Positions 1-7,218 of a DNA stretch of 22,246 bases are shown in pieces. Within the stretch, counting starts at the first letter, position 1; the number at the start of each line of letters is the position of its first letter. The DNA is from Clostridiales bacterium (lineage in GTDB: Bacteria; Bacillota; Clostridia; Oscillospirales; Oscillospiraceae). The stretch is from positions 1-22,246 of the forward strand of contig SFPN01000029.1 of the NCBI GenBank assembly GCA_004551945.1, in the 5' to 3' direction. Below the pieces are notes generated by a model. That model did no database searches. It saw only the letters and a program-made list of their open reading frames with translations, and had not been told where the DNA came from. The translations under genes and the position numbers were made by a program.

Positions 1-1
1 C

Positions 2-106
2 GCCATCCAGCTGGCCAAGCGCCCGGAGAACAAGGGCAAGACCATTGTTGCCCTGCTTCCCGACACCGGCGACCGTTACCTCTCCACCCCGCTGTTCTCG
101 GAATAA
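2..106 (+). CDS. cysK: Cysteine synthase (O-acetylserine sulfhydrylase), C-terminal end
   Basis: Partial gene: the 5' part lies outside the window and only the last 34 residues and a TAA stop are present. The readable tail contains TIVALLPDTGDRYLSTPLF. This closely matches the conserved C-terminus of the CysK/CysM family of fold-type II PLP enzymes, which make L-cysteine from O-acetylserine and sulfide in the cytoplasm. The active-site lysine is not in the window, so CysK cannot be separated from CysM or a cystathionine beta-synthase-like paralogue. A strong hairpin follows 40 bases after the stop, so the gene ends its own transcript. Confidence 0.85.
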   Translation, partial: AIQLAKRPENKGKTIVALLPDTGDRYLSTPLFSE

Positions 107-146
107 TCAAACAAAGGGATCCAATCCTGTCCTGTATCCATTCCAA

Positions 147-180
147 GGCGGGGAGCCATGCGCTCCCCGCCTCAATTTAT
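147..180 (+). terminator. Intrinsic terminator after cysK
   Basis: Perfect 10-bp stem GGCGGGGAGC / GCTCCCCGCC (147-156 and 162-171) with a 5-base loop, followed by a weak T-rich tail (TCAATTTAT). Placed between cysK and the aminotransferase, both on the + strand. The T tract is interrupted, so termination may be incomplete. Confidence 0.7.
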
Positions 181-258
181 CCCCGGCTTGCAGCAGGAGC
201 CCTGGACCCGCGCACCATTGAAACCACGTAGACTTTCAGATCCCAGGAGGAACAGAGG

Positions 259-1440
259 ATGCAGAACTTATCAGAACGCACCATGGGCTTCACCGATTCC
301 GTGATCCGGCGCATGACCCGAATCTCCAGCCAGTACGGGGCAGTCAACCTCTCCCAAGGCTTTCCCGACTTTGAACCGCCCAAGGCGATCCTGGACCGTC
401 TGGCCCAGGTCGCCCACGAGGATTTTCACCAGTATTCCATCACCTGGGGCGCCCAGAATTTCCGGGAAGCCCTAGCGGAAAAGCAGTCCCGCTTCATGGG
501 CCATTCTATCGACCCTGACCGGGAAATTGTCGTGACCTGCGGCAGCACCGAGGCCATGATGGCCGCCATGATGACGGTGGCAAACCCCGGCGACAAGGTC
601 ATTGTCTTCTCCCCTTTTTACGAAAACTACGGCGCTGACACCATCCTCTCCGGGGCCCAGCCCATCTATGTTCCCCTGCAGCCGCCCACCTTCTGCTTCG
701 ACCCGGAGGTTTTGGAGGACGCCTTCCGCCAGCGGCCCAAGGCGCTGATCCTCTGCAATCCCTCCAACCCCTGCGGCAAGGTCTTTACCCGGGAGGAGCT
801 GGAGATCATCGCAGACCTGGCCCGGCGGTATGACGCCTACGTCATCACCGACGAGGTGTATGAGCATATCGTCTACGCTCCCCACCAGCACACCTACTTT
901 GCCTCTCTGCCCGGTATGTGGGAGCGGACCATCTCCTGTTCCTCCCTGTCCAAGACCTATTCCATCACCGGATGGCGGCTGGGCTACACCATCGCGCCGG
1001 AGGAAATCTCAGAGCGCATCAAAAAGGTCCACGATTTTCTCACCGTAGGTGCAGCGGCCCCCTTGCAGGAGGCGGTCATTCCCGCCCTGCACTTTGGCCA
1101 GGACTATTACGATGGGCTCCAAGCGCAGTACACCCGCAAGCGCGACCTGTTTTTAACCGGTCTGGACGATCTGCATCTGGCTCACACCAACCCGGAGGGA
1201 GCCTATTACGTCCTGCTGGATATCTCCGAGTTCGGCTTCGACAGCGACCTGGCATTCTGCGAGGCGCTGGCCCGGGAGGTAGGGGTCGGCGCCGTTCCCG
1301 GCTCCAGCTTTTTCCGGGAGCCGGTGAACCACCTGATCCGCTTCCACTTCGCCAAGAAGGAGGAGACGCTTTTACAGGCCCTGAACCGGCTGGAGGGCCT
1401 GCGGGCCAAAATCCCGCCGCGCCGGCACACAATCGTTTGA
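259..1440 (+). CDS. PLP-dependent aminotransferase, class I/II (aspartate/aromatic type)
   Basis: 393-residue fold-type I aminotransferase of normal family length. It would move an amino group between an amino acid and a 2-oxo acid in the cytoplasm. Visible landmarks are SQGFPDFEPP near residue 32, NPSNPCGK at 167-174, DEVY at 198-201 (D198 would contact the PLP pyridine nitrogen), the Schiff-base lysine K232 in SLSKTYSITGWR with R240 as phosphate contact, and LIRFHFA near the C-terminus with the likely substrate-carboxylate arginine. The ATG is preceded by AGGAGG (245-250) at 8 bases. No convincing promoter was found between the cysK terminator and this start. The next gene begins 15 bases downstream, so the two are almost certainly one operon. 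Substrate is not decidable from sequence; aromatic, kynurenine-type and broad amino acid aminotransferases share these motifs. Confidence 0.92.
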   Translation: MQNLSERTMGFTDSVIRRMTRISSQYGAVNLSQGFPDFEPPKAILDRLAQVAHEDFHQYSITWGAQNFREALAEKQSRFMGHSIDPDREIVVTCGSTEAMMAAMMTVANPGDKVIVFSPFYENYGADTILSGAQPIYVPLQPPTFCFDPEVLEDAFRQRPKALILCNPSNPCGKVFTREELEIIADLARRYDAYVITDEVYEHIVYAPHQHTYFASLPGMWERTISCSSLSKTYSITGWRLGYTIAPEEISERIKKVHDFLTVGAAAPLQEAVIPALHFGQDYYDGLQAQYTRKRDLFLTGLDDLHLAHTNPEGAYYVLLDISEFGFDSDLAFCEALAREVGVGAVPGSSFFREPVNHLIRFHFAKKEETLLQALNRLEGLRAKIPPRRHTIV

Positions 1441-1455
1441 AAGGGGGATCTTCCA

Positions 1456-2631
1456 ATGAATGAGATCCGCAAGGAACTGGAACGGGACAAGGCGGCGCTG
1501 ATCGCCCTGCGGCGGGACTTTCACCGCCACCCGGAGCTGAGCTTACAGGAATTTCGCACCGCCCAGCGCATCGAGGAGGAGCTGGACCGCCTGGACATCC
1601 CCCACACCCGGGTGGGAGAGACCGGCGTGCTGGGCACTCTCCGGGGAACCGGCAGCGGAGGCGGGGTCATGGTGCTGCGGGCGGACATGGACGCGCTGCC
1701 CATCCAGGAGGCCAACTCCGTGGACTACTGCTCCCAGACCCCTGGGGTGATGCACGCCTGCGGCCACGACGCCAACGTTACCTGCCTGCTGGGAGCGGCC
1801 AAAGTCCTGGCCAGGCGGCGGGACCGGTTCGGCGGCGAGGTCCGGCTGGTCTTTCAGCCGGCGGAGGAAATCGGCCAGGGGGCCAAAGCGTTTGTGGACG
1901 CAGGCGTCCTGGACGGAGCAACCCGGGTCTTTGGTCTCCACGCCGCCCCTGAGCTGCCCTCCGGTTCCGTGGGGCTCAAGCCTGGGGTGAACAACGCCGC
2001 CGTGGACCACTTTTGGATTACCGTCCAGGGAAAGTCCACCCATGTGTGCAGCCCCCAGCTGGGGATCGACGCTCTGTACATTGCAAGCCAGATCGTCGTG
2101 GCCCTCCAGGCGCTGGTCACCCGCCGCACCGCGCCCATTGAGCCGGTGATTCTGGGCGTGGGAACCCTCCACGCCGGCACCACCTACAACGCTCTGGCGG
2201 AATCCGCTGAGCTGGAGGGCACCACCCGCACCGTCTCCCGGCAGACCCGGGAGCAGCTCCGGGCCCAGGTTGAGCAGACCGCAGAAAGCATTGCCGGGAT
2301 TTACGGGGGAACCGCAGCGGTCCGGTGGACGGACTGCGCCTCGTCCCTGGTCAATGATCCCCAGGCCTGTCAGGAGGCTGCAGCCGTCGTGGACCAGATC
2401 TTCGGCCCGGGCAGGGTCACCCCCAACCGGAAGCTGTCCCTGGGGGGCGATAATTTTGCGGAGTACTTGCTCCACACCACGGGATGCTATGCCTTTTTGG
2501 GTACCGGCAATCCAGACCTGCCAAACACACAAAACCCCGTTCACAGCGTAAACTTCGATATTGACGAGGATACCCTGGTTCTGGGGGCCGGACTCTATGC
2601 GGGCTATACGCTATCGGTCCTGGGAACATAA
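1456..2631 (+). CDS. M20 family metallo-amidohydrolase (N-acyl-amino acid / hippurate hydrolase type)
   Basis: 391-residue zinc/manganese peptidase of the M20D group, which removes an acyl group from an amino acid nitrogen. The layout is the usual one: N-terminal DFHRHPELSLQE, RADMDALPIQE around 75-85, the metal-binding MHACGHD with C102 and H104, the catalytic/metal pair E137-E138 in QPAEE, H162 in GLHAAPE, and a C-terminal NPVHSVNFD carrying the last metal histidine. GGGG-type SD sequence at 1441-1446 lies before the ATG, 15 bases after the aminotransferase stop. Pairing of an aminotransferase with an M20 amidohydrolase suggests use or release of an N-acylated amino acid. N-acetyl-diaminopimelate deacetylase or an N-acylcysteine salvage enzyme are specific alternatives I cannot choose between. 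Confidence 0.92.
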   Translation: MNEIRKELERDKAALIALRRDFHRHPELSLQEFRTAQRIEEELDRLDIPHTRVGETGVLGTLRGTGSGGGVMVLRADMDALPIQEANSVDYCSQTPGVMHACGHDANVTCLLGAAKVLARRRDRFGGEVRLVFQPAEEIGQGAKAFVDAGVLDGATRVFGLHAAPELPSGSVGLKPGVNNAAVDHFWITVQGKSTHVCSPQLGIDALYIASQIVVALQALVTRRTAPIEPVILGVGTLHAGTTYNALAESAELEGTTRTVSRQTREQLRAQVEQTAESIAGIYGGTAAVRWTDCASSLVNDPQACQEAAAVVDQIFGPGRVTPNRKLSLGGDNFAEYLLHTTGCYAFLGTGNPDLPNTQNPVHSVNFDIDEDTLVLGAGLYAGYTLSVLGT

Positions 2632-2667
2632 AAAAATGGAACCTGGCTATGCCGGGTTCCATTTTTT
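2630..2667. terminator. Bidirectional intrinsic terminator between the M20 gene and the eight-gene operon
   Basis: Eleven-pair stem TGGAACCTGGC / GCCGGGTTCCA (one G-T pair; 2637-2647 and 2651-2661) with a 3-base loop, flanked by seven A on the left and six T on the right. The A/T flanks make it work on both strands. It ends the aminotransferase-amidohydrolase transcript from the left and the operon beginning at yaaA from the right. Confidence 0.9.
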
Positions 2668-2682
2668 ATGGGCAGACAGGGA

Positions 2683-3093
2683 TCAGATCAGAACCCCGCT
2701 GCAGTGGTCGATCTCATGCTGGATGATCTGGGCCGTCCAGCCGGTGAAGGTTTTCAAGCGGGTCTGAAACTGGTCGTTTTGATACTGCACCTTAATGGAG
2801 CGGTAGCGCTTGGCGGTTCGCCGCCCGGTGAGGGACAGGCAACCCTCCTCCGCCTGGTAGGGCTGGGAGCACTTCACGATTTCCGGGTTGAACATCACCA
2901 TGTAGGTGCCCTCGTTGTCAAAGACGATGATCCGCTTGGACACCCCGATCATGTTGGCCGCCATCCCCACGCAGCCGTCCTTGTGGGCGGCCAGGGTATC
3001 CAGCAGGTCCTGGGCCACCGGCAGGTCCGCCTCCGTCGCGGGGGCAGACGGCTGAGCCAGAAAAATCGGGTCCTTCATAATGGGCTGAATCAT
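2683..3093 (-). CDS. Peptide deformylase-like protein (atypical motif 1)
   Basis: 136 residues, short for a deformylase. Family members are cytoplasmic Fe/Zn enzymes that remove the N-formyl group from nascent proteins. Motif 2 (EGCLS, C85) and motif 3 (QHEIDH, H126-E127-H130) are intact, so the metal site is complete. Motif 1, normally G-x-G-x-A-A-x-Q-I-G, reads CVGMAANMIG at 41-50. The first glycine is Cys and the glutamine that stabilises the oxyanion is Met48. The protein stops just after motif 3 (CSGVLI). It is the last gene of the operon; its ATG overlaps the stop of the dehydrogenase (ATGA), with AAGGAGGG inside that gene. It may be a second deformylase or a metal-binding paralogue with another substrate. 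The housekeeping def gene could be elsewhere. Confidence 0.85.
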   Translation of the reverse strand: MIQPIMKDPIFLAQPSAPATEADLPVAQDLLDTLAAHKDGCVGMAANMIGVSKRIIVFDNEGTYMVMFNPEIVKCSQPYQAEEGCLSLTGRRTAKRYRSIKVQYQNDQFQTRLKTFTGWTAQIIQHEIDHCSGVLI

Positions 3094-4136
3094 GGTTTTC
3101 GCCCTCCTTCGATTGCAATTTTAATGACCCTGTCCCGCCGGTGCTCAAAGAGATCATAGGCAGACTCAATGTCCTTCAGCGGGAAGGTGTGGGTAATGAG
3201 GGGGGTGGTGTCCAGCTCCCCCGACCCGATCCGCGCCAGAATCTCGGCGCAGTCGCAGCCGTCCACACCGCCGGTTTTAAAGGTCAGGTTTTTGCCGTAC
3301 ATCTCCGGCAGGGGCAGCGTCTGGGGGCCGTCGTACAGCGCCACCAGGGTGACAATCCCGTTGGGCCGGGCGCACTGCCAGGCCAGGGAAAAGCTCTCCT
3401 CTGTCCCGGCCACCTCCAGGACCACGTCGGCCCCGCCGTGGTCGCTGTTTTGCCGGGCAACCTCCCGGACCTGCTCCGGCTCTGCCGTCAGAACCCGGGG
3501 ATACCGGTCCCGGACAAACTGTAGACGCTCCGGGTCCCGCTCGCAGACAATCACCTGCCTGGGATTTTTCAGCAGCACGCACTGCAGCGTGCAAAGTCCG
3601 GTGGGTCCCGCGCCGATGACCAGCACCGTGTCCTCGCTGGTGATCTCCGAAATGCGGGCCGCCCAGAAGCCGGTGGCCAGCAGATCCCCTACAAAGAGGG
3701 CCTGCCGGTCGGTGACTCCATCCGGGATTTTGTTCAGCCCCTGGTCGGCGCAAGGCACCCGGACAAACTCTGCCTGTCCCCCGTCGATGCGGCAGCCCAG
3801 GGCCCAGCCGCCGTTGGGATCGGTACAGTTGTTCACCCAGCCGTGCCGGCAGAAAAAGCAGGTGCCGCAGAAGGTCTCCACGTTCACCGTCACCCGGTCG
3901 CCGGGCTTGACGGTGGTGACGGCGTCGCCCACTTCCTCCACCACGCCCACCATCTCGTGGCCCACGGTAACGCCGGGGACTGCCCGGGGAACGGAGCCGT
4001 TTTTAATATGCAGGTCGCTGGTGCAGATGCTGGCCAGGGTCACCCGCACAATGGCGTCCCGGCTGCTCTGCAAACGGGGCTTGGGTTTGTCCAGCAGGGC
4101 AAATTTCCCCGGTTCTATATAAGTATAGGCCAGCAT
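3090..4136 (-). CDS. Zinc-dependent alcohol dehydrogenase, medium-chain (MDR) family
   Basis: 348 residues, a normal length for an MDR dehydrogenase that interconverts an alcohol or polyol and its ketone/aldehyde with NAD(P). Catalytic zinc ligands are likely C38 (ICTSDLH), H60-E61 (GHEMVG) and a later residue. The structural zinc lobe has C90, C93, C96 and C104 in CGTCFFCRHGWVNNC. The Rossmann motif is GAGPTG at 175-180. It resembles threonine, sorbitol and butanediol dehydrogenases, and substrate cannot be assigned. ATG is preceded by AAAGGAGG, 17 bases after the NUDIX stop; the 3' end overlaps the deformylase-like start by 4 bases. Confidence 0.9.
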   Translation of the reverse strand: MLAYTYIEPGKFALLDKPKPRLQSSRDAIVRVTLASICTSDLHIKNGSVPRAVPGVTVGHEMVGVVEEVGDAVTTVKPGDRVTVNVETFCGTCFFCRHGWVNNCTDPNGGWALGCRIDGGQAEFVRVPCADQGLNKIPDGVTDRQALFVGDLLATGFWAARISEITSEDTVLVIGAGPTGLCTLQCVLLKNPRQVIVCERDPERLQFVRDRYPRVLTAEPEQVREVARQNSDHGGADVVLEVAGTEESFSLAWQCARPNGIVTLVALYDGPQTLPLPEMYGKNLTFKTGGVDGCDCAEILARIGSGELDTTPLITHTFPLKDIESAYDLFEHRRDRVIKIAIEGGRKP

Positions 4137-4153
4137 GGAGCGGCCTCCTTTCC

Positions 4154-4540
4154 TTATGGGTTCTGACCTCGCAAGTGGGCCAGGATTTCTTCATCCGCCA
4201 GGCAGAAGGGGTACCCGTCCGCCTCGCCGATGGTGAGCCAGCGGATGTCGTTGTGCTCCAGCTTTTTGGGGACCCCTTCGGCAATGGAGGCCTGGAACAG
4301 GGTCAGGTGAACGGTGAGGTCCGGGTAGGTGTGCACCACGTCCATAACGGTTTTCTCCGGCGCAATGGTAATCCCCAGCTCCTCCCGGCACTCCCGGATG
4401 AGGGCCTGCTCCTTGGTCTCCCCCGGCTCTACCTTGCCCCCCACAAACTCCCACTGAAGGCCCCGGGCCTTGTGGGCCGGGCGCTGGCAGGCCAGAAATC
4501 TCTCTCCGTCCCAAATGAGGGCGGCTACCACTTCGGTCAT
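4154..4540 (-). CDS. NUDIX hydrolase, MutT / 8-oxo-dGTP diphosphatase-like
   Basis: 128 residues, the usual MutT length. A full Nudix box (GX5EX7REUXEEXGU) lies at residues 35-57, with G35, E41, R49-E50, E53-E54 and G56. N-terminal VVAALIWDGERFLACQRP and the WEFVGGK lead-in are typical of MutT-type pyrophosphatases that remove oxidised nucleotides such as 8-oxo-dGTP. This substrate is inferred from family resemblance only. ATG overlaps the stop of the upstream hydrolase fusion (ATGA), so translation is probably coupled. Placement in an operon with peroxide-defence genes fits a nucleotide-pool cleaning role. Confidence 0.9.
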   Translation of the reverse strand: MTEVVAALIWDGERFLACQRPAHKARGLQWEFVGGKVEPGETKEQALIRECREELGITIAPEKTVMDVVHTYPDLTVHLTLFQASIAEGVPKKLEHNDIRWLTIGEADGYPFCLADEEILAHLRGQNP

Positions 4541-5619
4541 ATGTGTTTCCCTCTTTTCTTTGCATTGGCAAACCAGAAGGCCTCCCGGACCCAGTCCATC
4601 AGCTCCTGGTCAATCTCTTCCGGGGATTGGACCAAAACATGGTGGGTCCAGCGGTTGGGATAGGGCTCTGAGGCCGCCTGAATGCGCGGAGACTCCTGCC
4701 GGTGGGACAGGCCAAAGGAGACCAGAATGCCCCGGTCTTTCTTCCGCCTGGGGTGGGACACAAAGGCAAAGCCATAGCGCCCAGAACAGGTAATCTGGGT
4801 TTTGGACACCCTGATGCCTACCTCGCCCACTGCTTCCAGCAGGCGGCAGCGGAACCCCTCATAGAGGGCCAGTTCTTCCGGCGCGCCGGCAAAAAACAGG
4901 AGTTCCTCCGGTGACAAGGCCGGGGCGGTATGGGTCCGGGTCCACCGGTCCAGCTCCGCCAGCTGCGCCGGGGTGTGGAACCAGTGTTCCCCCTCCTCCA
5001 TAACAGCAAGATCACAGCGAAACTGCCCGGCAAAGTCCTCTGCCTCCTGCCGCGGGGTCAGTTCATCCCTGCCGGCATAGAGAATGGCGGTTGGGTGGGG
5101 CCAGGTTTGCACAGGATGGCTTTGGGCGTATTGGAAGTACCGCCAGGACAGGGTCTCCCCAAAGGAGGTCTCGATGGTCTCTCTGGCTTCCAGTTCCTCT
5201 TCCGTCACCCCCGCCCACTGCATCATGCGCCCGATCAGCCCCGGCATGTTCAGAACAGGCGAGACAAACAGGCACTGCTCCAGGGGTTCTTCCTGAAAGG
5301 CCAGCATACTGAACCAGGCCCCGATGCTGTTAGCCCGCAGGGCGACGCGGCTCCAGCGGGCGCGGGCATAGGCCAGAAGGGATTTCAGCTCCGGGACCAC
5401 ATGCCAGGGGTCAAAGGAGTCCTTCTCCCCCTTCCGGCTGCCGTGCTCCGGCAGATCCGCCGCCAGCACCTGCCAGCCCCGGGGGCAGACAATCTCCGCA
5501 AATGCCTCAGCCTCTTCCTTGTACCCACACTTGCCGTGGACAAACAGAAACACCTGGTCGGCCTCCTCCCCGTACAAAACAGCGGGGATATTGCCGATGG
5601 AAAAGAAGGATTCCCGCAC
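4537..5619 (-). CDS. Alpha/beta hydrolase fused to a C-terminal DUF5655 domain
   Basis: 360 residues with two parts. Residues about 1-235 form an alpha/beta hydrolase with oxyanion-loop FVHGKCGYKEE, nucleophile-elbow RANSIGAW (S98; the first Gly of GxSxG is Asn), YAGRDELTP (acid D185) and GEHWFH (H212). Residues about 237-350 match my memory of DUF5655: KTQITCSGRYGFAFV, LVSFGLSHR, PNRWTHHVLV and DQELMDWVREAF. The substrate of the hydrolase half is unknown and the DUF5655 half has no established function. It sits 36 bases after the GyrI-like gene and overlaps the NUDIX gene by 4 bases. No frameshift separates the halves; the reading frame is continuous. Confidence 0.82.
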   Translation of the reverse strand: MRESFFSIGNIPAVLYGEEADQVFLFVHGKCGYKEEAEAFAEIVCPRGWQVLAADLPEHGSRKGEKDSFDPWHVVPELKSLLAYARARWSRVALRANSIGAWFSMLAFQEEPLEQCLFVSPVLNMPGLIGRMMQWAGVTEEELEARETIETSFGETLSWRYFQYAQSHPVQTWPHPTAILYAGRDELTPRQEAEDFAGQFRCDLAVMEEGEHWFHTPAQLAELDRWTRTHTAPALSPEELLFFAGAPEELALYEGFRCRLLEAVGEVGIRVSKTQITCSGRYGFAFVSHPRRKKDRGILVSFGLSHRQESPRIQAASEPYPNRWTHHVLVQSPEEIDQELMDWVREAFWFANAKKRGKHI

Positions 5620-5655
5620 GAAGGCTCACCTCCCGTTTCTATAAAATATGCGGCG

Positions 5656-6300
5656 TCAGTCCGTCTCCTCACGCTTTCGGATGGGGTGGCGGATCACGGT
5701 TTTCTGCTTTTCCGGGCTGGTCCTTCTGGCGTCGCCGAGATAAATCTCGTGATGGTACCGCCCGGCGGAAAAGTCCACCTCATAGCCTTCTTTGGCCGCA
5801 AAGGCCTCCATGGCGGCGATGGTCTCCGGTTCTGCGTCATAAGGGCCGATGTGCATGCACTGAACGCACAGGCCCTCGGTATAGGTCAGGTACTCCACCT
5901 TGGAAAAGTCCGTTTTCTTCTTTCGGGTTGCCTCCGCCACAGCCCAGTCAAACTCTTCCCGGGTGACAAACTCCGGCAGGCGGATGAGAGAAATCCACTG
6001 GAAGTCCTCTTTACGGGCGTAGTCGATTCCGTCCACGCCCGCCTGCCACCAGAAGCCCTCCAGCGGCGGCACCACATAGTTGAAGTATCCCTCGATCCGG
6101 TGGTCCCCCAGCTTGCTCATTTTGATGGTGAAGGCAACGCCGTAGAGCAGGGACATGGCCGCCTTGTATTCCCCGTCCTCCTGGTTGGGGTCTCCCCTGC
6201 CCCGCACAGCCAGAAAGCGCATCTCGGGCACGTTCACGATCCCCGGCTTTTTCCTGGGCAGGTAAAATTCCTTGTATTCCTTCTTATAGTCAAAGGCCAT
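5656..6300 (-). CDS. GyrI-like small-molecule-binding domain protein
   Basis: 214 residues without an HTH, resembling stand-alone GyrI-like/effector-binding proteins. Features include FLAVRGRGDPN, a long middle segment with FNYVVPPLEGFWW, and the C-terminal LCVQCMHIGPYDAEPETIAAM, typical of the second half of the domain. Family members bind hydrophobic or cationic small molecules. Some stand-alone members have been reported to hydrolyse cyclopropane-type DNA-alkylating compounds, so detoxification is possible but inferred. SD AGAGGAGG precedes the ATG, 12 bases after the HD gene stop. It lies mid-operon between a predicted alarmone hydrolase and a predicted serine hydrolase. Confidence 0.8.
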   Translation of the reverse strand: MAFDYKKEYKEFYLPRKKPGIVNVPEMRFLAVRGRGDPNQEDGEYKAAMSLLYGVAFTIKMSKLGDHRIEGYFNYVVPPLEGFWWQAGVDGIDYARKEDFQWISLIRLPEFVTREEFDWAVAEATRKKKTDFSKVEYLTYTEGLCVQCMHIGPYDAEPETIAAMEAFAAKEGYEVDFSAGRYHHEIYLGDARRTSPEKQKTVIRHPIRKREETD

Positions 6301-6312
6301 AGGGTCCTCCTC

Positions 6313-6756
6313 TCAGAGGTCGCCGTCGGGCTGCTCCAGCAGCCGGATGGCCGCCACGTATTTCTCTGCCCGCTGCCGGGCTTTCTCATCCACATGGTCC
6401 AGGCGGGTCAGGTCGCTGTTGTGGCGCAGGTCGGCCAGCTTCACCTGCCGGGCAATGGGGTCCTTTTTGAGGGCCGCCACATAGTCCAAGTAGGGAACCG
6501 ACGGGTCGTGGGTCAGCCGCGCCAGGGAGGACAGAACCTTCTGGGGAAAGCCCAGCTTGGCCAGATCCTCCAGGGTGTAGGGGGTGTCCTCCACCACGTC
6601 GTGAAGCAGGGCCACTACCGTTGTCAGCTCGTCGGGCATCTGCTCCGCCAGATGGAAGGGGTGAAAAACATAGGGCAGGCCGCTCTTGTCGGTCTGGTCC
6701 TTATGGGCGGCAAAGCAGAGCTTCAGGGCCCGCTTGGTCAGGTCGGTATAGAGCAT
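6313..6756 (-). CDS. HD-domain phosphohydrolase, small alarmone hydrolase (SpoT/MESH1)-like
   Basis: 147 residues consisting of little more than the HD domain found at the N-terminus of RelA/SpoT. Metal and catalytic residues are visible: H32 (FHPFH), H52-D53 (LLHDVVED), E56-D57, and D109 with N113 in VKLADLRHN. No synthetase domain is present. Family knowledge suggests Mn-dependent removal of the 3'-pyrophosphate of (p)ppGpp, but related HD proteins act on other nucleotides including NADPH. The start codon overlaps the bcp stop by one base (TGATG), and its ribosome site must lie inside bcp. Coupling to a peroxiredoxin suggests a link between oxidative stress and alarmone or nucleotide clean-up (inference). 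Confidence 0.83.
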   Translation of the reverse strand: MLYTDLTKRALKLCFAAHKDQTDKSGLPYVFHPFHLAEQMPDELTTVVALLHDVVEDTPYTLEDLAKLGFPQKVLSSLARLTHDPSVPYLDYVAALKKDPIARQVKLADLRHNSDLTRLDHVDEKARQRAEKYVAAIRLLEQPDGDL

Positions 6757-7217
6757 CAGATATTTTCCAGGTAGGCCAGGATCTCCCCGGCGTTGGTGTC
6801 CGGCTTGACCTTGGGCATGGCCTTTTCAATGATGCCCTCCTCGTCAATAAGGTAGGTGGAGCGCACCACCCCCATGCTCACCTTGCCGTAGAGCTTCTTC
6901 TCCTTCCACACGTCGTAGGCCTGGATGGCCTGAAGCTCCGGGTCGGACAGGAGCACAAAGGGCAGGTCGTGCTTGGCCGCGAACTTTTGGTGGGAGGCCA
7001 CGGAGTCCTTGCTGATGCCGATGACCGCCACGTTCTTCACCTTGAACCCCTCATAGGCCGCGGCAAAGGCAACAGCCTCACGCGTGCAGCCGGGGGTGTT
7101 GTCCTTGGGGTAAAAATAGAGCACCACCTTTTTCCCCAGGAAATCAGACAGGCTGACAGGGTTGCCGTCCTTGTCCGGCAGGGTAAACTCGGGTGCTTTG
7201 GTTCCTGTTTCCAGCAT
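6756..7217 (-). CDS. bcp: Thioredoxin-dependent peroxiredoxin, Bcp/PrxQ family, single cysteine
   Basis: 153 residues. An open frame extends upstream to 7412, but the true start is the ATG at 7217. It follows AAGGAGG and begins MLETGTKAPEFTLPD, the normal Bcp N-terminus; the longer frame only shadows yaaA. The peroxidatic cysteine is C44 in NTPGCTREAV. In E. coli-type Bcp the resolving cysteine sits five residues later, but here that position is V49. C44 is the only cysteine in the protein, so it must act as a 1-Cys enzyme needing an outside thiol. The gene starts one base after the yaaA stop, so the two are translationally coupled. Expected role: reduction of hydrogen peroxide and organic hydroperoxides in the cytoplasm. 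Confidence 0.92.
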   Translation of the reverse strand: MLETGTKAPEFTLPDKDGNPVSLSDFLGKKVVLYFYPKDNTPGCTREAVAFAAAYEGFKVKNVAVIGISKDSVASHQKFAAKHDLPFVLLSDPELQAIQAYDVWKEKKLYGKVSMGVVRSTYLIDEEGIIEKAMPKVKPDTNAGEILAYLENI

Positions 7218-7218
7218 G

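Noticed and set aside
172..258. T-box or S-box leader before the aminotransferase
   Set aside because: Less than 90 bases and no T-box core or long stem was seen.
4930..6774. 614-codon + strand frame
   Set aside because: Antisense to three recognisable genes (hydrolase fusion, GyrI-like, HD); produced by high GC at third positions with few stop codons.
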